Positions 37,161 through 44,288 of a stretch of DNA of 64,000 bases are shown here, in pieces (position 1 is the first letter of the stretch; each line of letters begins with the position of its first letter). The translations under genes were made by a program, and so were the position numbers. The stretch comes from Pseudopedobacter sp. (GTDB lineage Bacteria; Bacteroidota; Bacteroidia; Sphingobacteriales; Sphingobacteriaceae). Below the pieces are notes generated by a model that was given only the letters and a program-made list of their open reading frames with translations, was not told the origin of the DNA and searched no databases. The DNA is taken from assembly GCA_014378105.1 (NCBI GenBank), contig JACMOI010000052.1, positions 1-64,000 of the forward strand, read 5' to 3'.

Positions 37161-38546
37161 ATGAGATTTATAAAATCAGGCTTATTAACTTTGTTAGTAA
37201 GTCTTTTTATTTTAGGTGGTTGTAAAAATCCATCACAAATTGGTTTGGACATTGATCCTAAGTTAGATTTAAATTCTACCCTAGTTGATACCAGCACTGT
37301 TATTACGAAACTTATTAAAGAAGACAGCGTTCTATCTAATTTTACGAGTAATAGCGTTTTAGGATATTTTAAAGATCCTATTTTCGGGACAACTACAAGT
37401 AATATTGCTGCAGCTTTATCAATACCTTCTATAAGCACTAGCTTTGGTAAAAATCCTACACTAGATTCTGCAGTATTAGTTTTGCCTTTTCTTGGCTTTT
37501 ATGGAGACAGCATCAATACGGTATACAATGTAGAAATAAGACAACTTAATGAGGTTTTATATAACGAAACTAATAAGTCTTACTACAACACAAAAAAATG
37601 GGCTGTCAAATCTACATTAATAGGTTCAAAGAATTTTTATGCTGCTTATAAAGACAGTATAATTATTCAAGATATTATTGTAGGCAAAAAAGATACAGTC
37701 AAAAAAGTTGTTCCTCAATTACGAATAAAATTAGACCCAACCTTTATTAAAAATAATATTTTAAACCTTGATTCAGCTTCCCTGTCAACCAATAAAACAT
37801 TTAACAATTTTATTAAAGGTCTATATATCTCCTTAAATAAAACATCGACTGCTAATAATGGTGGTTTATTTAGTTTTGACACCAACACCGCGGGCAAATC
37901 TCGTCTTGATTTATTTTATAAATCGACTTCTACAAAGGGAACTACAGATACATTAAATAAATCATTCAATATTGAAGGTGCTCGAGGATTTGCTGTATCA
38001 GAAATAACTTGGGATTTAAACTCAACTCCCGTTAAAACGGAATTAGAATCTCAAACTTCAAATAATAAGACACTTTATTTTAAAGGTTTAAATGGTACAA
38101 AAGTAAAAGTTGAATTTCCTTATTTAAGTAAGATAAAAGCGCTAGGTAAAACCATCTCCATAAACAGAGCTGAACTTGTTTTAAAGGTTGTAAATGGAAC
38201 GGAAACACCTTATGCTCCTATAGCTCAATTAAGGATTTATAGATGGGATATAGCCAATAGACCTCAATTTTTACCAGATGAAAATCCATCTAATCCAAGA
38301 TATATCGGTGGTGGATTTATTGGTGGTTTTTATGATAAAGCCCACACAGAATATGTTTTCAATATGACTGGATATATCCAAGACATTTTGAATGGCAAAA
38401 CAAAAAACTACGGCACATTCTTAACATCGACTGATTTTACGAATGGCAGTGCTCTCCTAAGTAAATTAGGAAGGTCTGTGACTGGTGGAGCCACTAACGT
38501 AACTTATAAAGCCAAATTAAGAATTTATTACACTGATTTAAAGTAA
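37161..38546 (+). CDS. DUF4270 family lipoprotein
   Basis: A 461-aa predicted outer-membrane lipoprotein. The signal and lipobox are in LLTLLVSLFILGGCKNPSQIGLD. The opening mature sequence (IGLDIDPKL, then VLSNFTSNSVLGYFKDPIFGTTTSNIAAALSIPS) and the C-terminal SALLSKLGR ... AKLRIYYTDLK are typical of DUF4270, a Bacteroidota family of unknown function. It follows the half-length glycogen synthase-like gene closely, suggesting cotranscription, and is separated from glmS by a strong hairpin. Confidence 0.87.
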   Translation: MRFIKSGLLTLLVSLFILGGCKNPSQIGLDIDPKLDLNSTLVDTSTVITKLIKEDSVLSNFTSNSVLGYFKDPIFGTTTSNIAAALSIPSISTSFGKNPTLDSAVLVLPFLGFYGDSINTVYNVEIRQLNEVLYNETNKSYYNTKKWAVKSTLIGSKNFYAAYKDSIIIQDIIVGKKDTVKKVVPQLRIKLDPTFIKNNILNLDSASLSTNKTFNNFIKGLYISLNKTSTANNGGLFSFDTNTAGKSRLDLFYKSTSTKGTTDTLNKSFNIEGARGFAVSEITWDLNSTPVKTELESQTSNNKTLYFKGLNGTKVKVEFPYLSKIKALGKTISINRAELVLKVVNGTETPYAPIAQLRIYRWDIANRPQFLPDENPSNPRYIGGGFIGGFYDKAHTEYVFNMTGYIQDILNGKTKNYGTFLTSTDFTNGSALLSKLGRSVTGGATNVTYKAKLRIYYTDLK

Positions 38547-38570
38547 GTTATCAAAAGAAATTTTTCATTG

Positions 38571-38619
38571 AAACTATATTTTGTAGATTAGCAGCAATCT
38601 TCAAAATATAGTTTTTTTT
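38571..38619 (+). terminator. Terminator-like hairpin ending at the glmS start codon
   Basis: Perfect 13-base arms AAACTATATTTTG (38571-38583) and CAAAATATAGTTT (38602-38614) enclose a second stem AGATT/AATCT around loop AGCAGC. The right arm runs into eight Ts (38612-38619), and the ATG of glmS is the next base. It fits a terminator for the DUF4270 transcript, or an attenuator acting on glmS. The left arm also resembles a -7 box (TATATTTTG). Confidence 0.75.
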
Positions 38620-40461
38620 ATGTGCGGAATTGTTGGTTACATAGGGTATAGAGATGCTTATCCTATTATTATTAAAGGGTTACACCGATTAGAATACAGA
38701 GGTTATGATAGTGCTGGAGTTGCACTTCTTAACGAAAATGATAAATTAAATATCTATAAAAAAGCTGGTAAAGTCAGTAATTTAGAAAATTTCATTTCAG
38801 ATCAAGATGCCTCAGGACATATAGGTATGGGTCATACACGTTGGGCAACTCATGGCGAGCCTAATGACAGGAACTCTCACCCTCATCAATCTGGCAATGA
38901 AAAGCTAGCTATCATTCACAATGGTATCATAGAGAATTATGGTCCAATTAAAGAAGAATTGATTTCTAGAGGTCATGTCTTTATAAGCGACACCGATACA
39001 GAAGTATTAATCCACTTAATAGAAGATATCCAAAAAGAAGCTTGTTTAGATCTTAAAGAAGCCGTTAGGGTAGCTTTAAACGAAGTTATTGGCGCCTATG
39101 CTATTGTTATTATGAGCAAAGACAATCCAAATCAGCTAATAGCCGCTAGAAAAGGAAGTCCGATGGTAATTGGAGTGGGTGAAAAAGAATACTTTATCGC
39201 TTCTGATGCGACACCAATTGTAGAATATACAAAGAATGTCATTTACTTAAACGATAATGAAATTGCTTATATCGATGAAAATGAAATCCTGATTAAGACC
39301 ATAGATAACGTTATACAAACCCCTTATGTTCATGAGCTAGAATTGAAGTTGGAGATGTTGGAGAAGGGCGGGTATGATCATTTTATGTTGAAAGAGATCT
39401 ACGAACAACCGAGATCAATTCATGATTGTATGCGTGGTCGTATTTATCCATTAACAGGAAAAGTACAACTAGGAGGAATAAAAGACTATGCAGATAAGTT
39501 TAAAAATGCAGATAGGATTATCATTGTAGCTTGTGGAACTTCATGGCATGCTGGCCTAGTTGGAGAATATCTAATAGAGGAATATGCGAGAATACCAGTT
39601 GAAGTTGAATACGCTTCTGAATTTAGATATAGAAATCCTATTATTTCAGAAAAGGATATCGTAATTGCTATTTCACAATCTGGGGAAACAGCAGATACCA
39701 TGGCCGCTATAGAATTAGCAAAAGAAAAAGGGGCAACAATTTTGGGGATTTGTAATGTAGTTGGCTCTTCAATACCTAGATTAACTCATGCTGGAGTTTA
39801 TACTCACGCCGGGCCAGAGATTGGTGTAGCATCAACAAAAGCATTTACTGCTCAAGTAACCGCACTCACTTTGATGGCTTTTTACATGGCTCAAACTAAA
39901 GGAACTTTGTCTCAAAGCAAGTTGATTAACTTATTAACTGAGCTTGAAAGAATCCCTAAACTTGTTGAAAAAGCATTATTATCAAACGATTTAATTCTAG
40001 AGATCGCCAAAAAATTCAAAGATTCCAGAAATGCCTTGTTTTTAGGACGAGGAAGCGGCTTTCCTGTTGCACTAGAAGGCGCATTAAAATTAAAAGAAAT
40101 TTCATATATACATGCTGAAGGTTACCCCGCAGCAGAAATGAAACATGGACCAATTGCTTTAATTGATGAAGAAATGCCCGTAATTGTTATTGCAACCAAA
40201 AACTCATCTTATGAAAAAGTAATATCCAATATTCAGGAAGTGAAAGCAAGAAAAGGCGTTGTACTGGCGATTGTAACTGAAGGAGATACTGAAGTGAGAG
40301 CTATGGCAGATTATACGATTGAAATCCCTCATACCGATGAAGCGTTTTTACCCTTGATAGCTACCATCCCATTACAACTACTATCCTATCATATCGCTTT
40401 ATTAAGAGGCTGCAATGTTGATCAGCCACGAAATTTAGCTAAATCAGTAACAGTAGAATAA
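38620..40461 (+). CDS. glmS: Glutamine-fructose-6-phosphate aminotransferase (isomerizing)
   Basis: Makes glucosamine-6-phosphate from fructose-6-phosphate and glutamine, the first step to UDP-GlcNAc for peptidoglycan and LPS. The N-terminal glutaminase starts MCGIVGYIG, with Cys2 as nucleophile, which fixes the start codon; GHTRWATHGEPN and HNGIIENY follow. Two SIS domains carry ACGTSWHAGL, ISQSGETADT and AEGYPAAEMKHGPIALI, and the protein ends DQPRNLAKSVTVE. The 613-aa length is normal. No glmS ribozyme can fit in the 73-base leader; instead a terminator-like hairpin abuts the ATG. Confidence 0.98.
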   Translation: MCGIVGYIGYRDAYPIIIKGLHRLEYRGYDSAGVALLNENDKLNIYKKAGKVSNLENFISDQDASGHIGMGHTRWATHGEPNDRNSHPHQSGNEKLAIIHNGIIENYGPIKEELISRGHVFISDTDTEVLIHLIEDIQKEACLDLKEAVRVALNEVIGAYAIVIMSKDNPNQLIAARKGSPMVIGVGEKEYFIASDATPIVEYTKNVIYLNDNEIAYIDENEILIKTIDNVIQTPYVHELELKLEMLEKGGYDHFMLKEIYEQPRSIHDCMRGRIYPLTGKVQLGGIKDYADKFKNADRIIIVACGTSWHAGLVGEYLIEEYARIPVEVEYASEFRYRNPIISEKDIVIAISQSGETADTMAAIELAKEKGATILGICNVVGSSIPRLTHAGVYTHAGPEIGVASTKAFTAQVTALTLMAFYMAQTKGTLSQSKLINLLTELERIPKLVEKALLSNDLILEIAKKFKDSRNALFLGRGSGFPVALEGALKLKEISYIHAEGYPAAEMKHGPIALIDEEMPVIVIATKNSSYEKVISNIQEVKARKGVVLAIVTEGDTEVRAMADYTIEIPHTDEAFLPLIATIPLQLLSYHIALLRGCNVDQPRNLAKSVTVE

Positions 40462-40496
40462 AATAAGAAAGGAGCTTTAAAGCTCCTTTCTTATTT
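40461..40496. terminator. Bidirectional terminator after glmS
   Basis: AAATAAGAAAGGAGCTTT / AAAGCTCCTTTCTTATTT is a perfect 36-base palindrome beginning at the glmS stop codon, with A/T tracts on both sides. It would end glmS transcription and isolate oxyR. Confidence 0.9.
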
Positions 40497-40541
40497 ATTG
40501 ATATTTTTTTCTGTTCACATAGTATTTTTCTATATTGGGAT

Positions 40542-41471
40542 ATGACTATTGTTCAATTAGAATATGCCGTAGCGGTTGATACCTACAGAAGTTTTGTTCT
40601 AGCAGCCGAAAAATGTTTTGTTACTCAACCGACTTTAAGTATGCAAATCCAAAAACTAGAAGAGCATATTGGCGTAAAATTATTTGATCGATCTAGACAA
40701 CCCGTTATCCCAACAGAAATTGGAGTAGAAATAATTGAGCAGGCTAGAAAGATTTTACAGGAAAGCTATAAAATTAAAGAGATTATTGAGGAAAGAAAAG
40801 GTGAACTCGCAGGCGAATTAAAAATTGGAGTAATCCCAACCATAGCACCTTATTTATTGCCGAGAGTTATCGGAGGTTTTATAGAGAAATACCCGAAAGT
40901 TAAGCTTACGATTTCTGAGTTAACGACAGAAAGTATCATCCATCAAATTAAAGTGGGTTTGTTAGATTGTGGAATTTTAGCAACTCCTTTAGACGAAACA
41001 CTCATCATTGAAAGACCTGTTTTTTACGAGAATTTTGTGAGCTACCTCTCTAAAAGTAGCCCGATTTTTAAGAAAAAAGCAATAACTACTGATGATTTAG
41101 ATGTGGATAATCTGTGGTTACTCAATGATGGACATTGCATGAGGAATCAAGTTCTAAATATTTGCCAGCACAAGAAATCAAATCATGCTCAATTAGATTA
41201 TAACACAGGAAGCATCGAGACACTCATCAAAATGGTGGATTTGAATAATGGAATCACCATTCTTCCTGAGCTTTCTATACAAGATTTTTCTATTAAACAA
41301 ATGGATAAAATCAGATATTTTAAATCTCCAGAACCTAGTAGAGAAGTGAGTATTGTTACCCATAAAAACTTTATTAAGAAGAGAGTAATTGATGCTTTAG
41401 AAATTGAGATTTTAAACAGCGTTCCTAAACGTATGAAGTCTAAAAAGAAAAAAGAGATTATTGCAATATAG
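40542..41471 (+). CDS. oxyR: Hydrogen peroxide-sensing LysR regulator OxyR
   Basis: A 309-aa LysR-type regulator. The N-terminal helix-turn-helix is TIVQLEYAVAVDTYRSFVLAAEKCFVTQPTLSMQIQKLEEHIGVKLFDRS. The redox pair is exactly conserved: NDGHCMRNQVLNIC places cysteines at residues 199 and 208, the same numbers as the disulfide-forming pair of E. coli OxyR, so it should switch on peroxide. Likely targets (catalase, ahpC, dps) are not in the window. It is a single gene after the glmS terminator. Confidence 0.93.
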   Translation: MTIVQLEYAVAVDTYRSFVLAAEKCFVTQPTLSMQIQKLEEHIGVKLFDRSRQPVIPTEIGVEIIEQARKILQESYKIKEIIEERKGELAGELKIGVIPTIAPYLLPRVIGGFIEKYPKVKLTISELTTESIIHQIKVGLLDCGILATPLDETLIIERPVFYENFVSYLSKSSPIFKKKAITTDDLDVDNLWLLNDGHCMRNQVLNICQHKKSNHAQLDYNTGSIETLIKMVDLNNGITILPELSIQDFSIKQMDKIRYFKSPEPSREVSIVTHKNFIKKRVIDALEIEILNSVPKRMKSKKKKEIIAI

Positions 41472-41483
41472 CGTAGCAGTATA

Positions 41484-41555
41484 TGTTAAATAAACCCAAT
41501 GAAAACAATAGTCTCTAATTTTTGTAAAAATCGAGACTCATTCATACTGTTGGTC
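41484..41555. repeat. Dispersed intergenic repeat, family 2, copy E
   Basis: In the gap between oxyR and the exonuclease gene. GTTAAATAAACCCAATGAAAACAATAG-TCTCTAATTTTT aligns with the pepT-rarA gap (28914-28952). The match is imperfect and I know of no function. No gene is supported in 41472-41640. Confidence 0.45.
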
Positions 41556-41640
41556 TATTCCACTCAACACGGCATAGGCTTTGCTTTTCTAAATAAATTT
41601 AAATCAATCAACATTATTTAGAATTTGAGGTTATTAGTTT

Positions 41641-42669
41641 ATGTCCAAGAAGCCCCTTTTAGAATTTAACCAGAATGGGATTTACTGTCCTGAAGGTGAT
41701 TTTTATATTGATCCCTGGCGACCCGTTAAAGATGCGGTGATTACTCATGGACATAGCGACCATGCTAAATGGGGACACCAAAAATATTTAGCACATACAC
41801 TTTCAAGAGAGATTTTATATTACAGGTTGGGGGAAATCAATCTGGAAACTATGGATTATGGGGAAAGTCGAACCAAAAATGGCGTGACAATTACTTTTTA
41901 TCCTGCTGGTCATATTCCAGGTTCAGCTCAAATTAGGCTTGAATACAAAGGTGAAATATGGGTGGTTTCTGGAGATTACAAAACTGAAGATGATGGTTTA
42001 TGTACGCCCTTTGAACCTATAAAATGTCATTCATTTATATCGGAATGTACTTTTGGAATGCCAGTTTATACATGGCAGCCGCAGGCAGAGATTTTTAAAG
42101 GCATTAACGATTGGTGGGCTCAAAATAAATCGGAAGGAAAAACTGCTGTTTTAGCAGGATATTCTTTAGGAAAAGCACAACGGATTCTTCAAAATTTAGA
42201 CTTAAACATTGGTAAAATTTATGCTCATGGGGCAATCCAAAATTCTAATGAAGCTTTAATCAGAAATGGAATAAAACTAAATCCTTCCAAACTAATTACC
42301 GCAGCAACCACCAAAGAAGAATTAAAAGGAAATATCGTCATCTGTCCTCCATCGGCCATTGGTACACCATGGATGCGAAAGATGAATCCTTATAGTTTTG
42401 GCTATTGCTCGGGTTGGATGGCGATTCGTGGGGCGAAAAGAAGAAGAGCTGCAGACAGAGGTTTTGTACTTTCCGATCATGCCGATTGGGATGGATTAAT
42501 TTCGGCAATAAAAGCGACTGAATGCGAAACTGTTTACCTCACACATGGCTACACTGCCTCTTTTAGTAAATATTTAAGAGAAATGGGTTATGATGCAAGG
42601 GAAGCGAAAACTTTATATGGGAATGAGGAGGAGAATGAAATAGGAGAAGCGAAGGGAGAAATTTCATGA
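41641..42669 (+). CDS. Ligase-associated DNA exonuclease (metallo-beta-lactamase fold)
   Basis: A 342-aa metallo-beta-lactamase/beta-CASP nuclease of the ligase-associated class (TIGR04122-like). The metal-binding ITHGHSDHAKWG (HxHxDH), PAGHIPGSAQI and SGDYKTEDDGLC motifs are present, along with the C-terminal LSDHADWDGL and YLTHGYT motifs. The family is found with an ATP-dependent ligase and an Lhr-like helicase in a presumed DNA-damage response module, as here. The gene overlaps the ligase by four bases (ATGA). Confidence 0.92.
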   Translation: MSKKPLLEFNQNGIYCPEGDFYIDPWRPVKDAVITHGHSDHAKWGHQKYLAHTLSREILYYRLGEINLETMDYGESRTKNGVTITFYPAGHIPGSAQIRLEYKGEIWVVSGDYKTEDDGLCTPFEPIKCHSFISECTFGMPVYTWQPQAEIFKGINDWWAQNKSEGKTAVLAGYSLGKAQRILQNLDLNIGKIYAHGAIQNSNEALIRNGIKLNPSKLITAATTKEELKGNIVICPPSAIGTPWMRKMNPYSFGYCSGWMAIRGAKRRRAADRGFVLSDHADWDGLISAIKATECETVYLTHGYTASFSKYLREMGYDAREAKTLYGNEEENEIGEAKGEIS

Positions 42670-44288
42670 AAGCCTTTGCTCAACTTTTCCTTTCTTTAGA
42701 TGAAACCAACAAAACCAATGAAAAGGTAAAGGTGATTAAAGATTATTTGCTAGCTGTATCTGATGAAGATAAAATACAGATGTTGGCTCTTTTTACTGGC
42801 AGAAAACCTAAAAGACCCATCAACTCTACAAAATTAAAAGAATGGGCTTTAGAATTGAGTCAAATCCCTGATTGGCTTTTTAGAGAAAGTTATGACGTAG
42901 TTGGTGATTTAGCCGAAACGCTTTCTCTACTATTACCTGAATCAAAAAATCGGGAAAATAAAAGTTTATCTGCCTGGATTCAAGAAATCAATAAAATTAG
43001 AAAGCTTAACGATGAGTTTAAAAAATCCTGGTTGCTAAATTCGCTAAACAAAATGACACGACAAGAGAAGTTCGTCTTCTTTAAATTACTGACTGGTAGT
43101 TTTAGAGTGGGTGTTTCGCAAAATTTGGTTGTCAAAGCCCTATCAGAAATTGCAAATTTAGAACCCGCTACACTTACACACCGTATCATGGGAAATTGGG
43201 AACCCGCTACTTTTTCTTATCAGGATTTAGTTGCCGAAGAAGATGGAACATCGGATATTTCCAGACCATACCCATTCTTTCTCGCTTACCCCATTCAGGA
43301 AACTTCAGAAAAGCATAAAACCATAGAAGAGCTTCAAAATGAACTAGGCAATGCCGATGATTGGCAAGCTGAATTTAAATGGGACGGCATCAGAGCACAA
43401 TTGATTAAAAGAAATGATGAAATTTTTATCTGGAGCAGAGGAGAAGAATTAGCAACCGATAAATTTCCAGAGCTACATCCTTTTATAATGGATTTACCAA
43501 ATGGAACAGTGTTGGATGGGGAGATTTTAGCTTTTAAGGATAACCAGCCTCTATCATTTAATATCCTTCAAACTCGCATCGGAAGAAAAACAATTTCGAA
43601 GAAAATGTTGATTGATAATCCTGTAGCCTTTATCGCTTATGATGCGATGGAATTTTCTGGGGAAGATATCAGAAGTAAGAACCAAGAAGCAAGGCGAGAG
43701 ATTTTGCAGCAAATTCAAAACAATTCTTCCAATCAGGATATATTCAGAATTTCAGAAATTATTAAGACCAACGACTGGGATTTTTTAGCTCAGGAAAGAG
43801 AACGCTCCAGAGATTTATTAGCGGAAGGCTTAATGCTGAAAAGAAAATCGGCAACTTACCAAGCGGGTAGAAAACGTGGTGATTGGTGGAAGTGGAAAAT
43901 GGACCCTCTTTCTGTAGACGCAGTGATGATTTATGCGCAAAAAGGTCATGGTCGCAGAGCAGATTTATACACCGATTATACTTTTGCCGTTTGGGATGGC
44001 GATAAATTGGTACCTATTGCCAAAGCCTATTCTGGTTTAACAGATGCTGAAATCAGAAAAGTGGATGCGTTTGTAAAGCGTAATACCTTAGAAAAATTCG
44101 GACCCGTAAGAACTGTAAAAGCCGAGCTGGTTTTTGAAATTGGCTTTGAAGGAATCAACCGTTCCTCTCGACATAAATCCGGCGTAGCCTTACGCTTTCC
44201 AAGAATCTTACGTTGGAGAACCGATAAGAAAATGGAAGAAGCCGATACCTTGGAAAGTTTAATCGCTTTATTGCCTGATGAAAACTAA
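42666..44288 (+). CDS. ATP-dependent DNA ligase of the ligase-associated repair module
   Basis: Seals DNA nicks using ATP. The 540-aa protein has the adenylation lysine in EFKWDGIRAQL (near residue 238), motif III-like GTVLDGEILAF, motif IV EGLMLKRKSATY and motif V WWKWKMDPLSVDAVMIYAQ, plus a C-terminal OB domain (FAVWDGDKLVPIAKAYSGL) and an N-terminal DNA-binding domain. It belongs to the TIGR04120-like ATP-dependent ligases that occur beside the exonuclease and helicase. It overlaps the helicase start by 11 bases. This is not the replicative NAD-dependent LigA. Confidence 0.94.
   Translation: MKAFAQLFLSLDETNKTNEKVKVIKDYLLAVSDEDKIQMLALFTGRKPKRPINSTKLKEWALELSQIPDWLFRESYDVVGDLAETLSLLLPESKNRENKSLSAWIQEINKIRKLNDEFKKSWLLNSLNKMTRQEKFVFFKLLTGSFRVGVSQNLVVKALSEIANLEPATLTHRIMGNWEPATFSYQDLVAEEDGTSDISRPYPFFLAYPIQETSEKHKTIEELQNELGNADDWQAEFKWDGIRAQLIKRNDEIFIWSRGEELATDKFPELHPFIMDLPNGTVLDGEILAFKDNQPLSFNILQTRIGRKTISKKMLIDNPVAFIAYDAMEFSGEDIRSKNQEARREILQQIQNNSSNQDIFRISEIIKTNDWDFLAQERERSRDLLAEGLMLKRKSATYQAGRKRGDWWKWKMDPLSVDAVMIYAQKGHGRRADLYTDYTFAVWDGDKLVPIAKAYSGLTDAEIRKVDAFVKRNTLEKFGPVRTVKAELVFEIGFEGINRSSRHKSGVALRFPRILRWRTDKKMEEADTLESLIALLPDEN

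Noticed and set aside
38547-38619. glmS ribozyme upstream of glmS
   Set aside because: The leader is only 73 bases, too short for the ribozyme core, and is occupied by a terminator-like hairpin.
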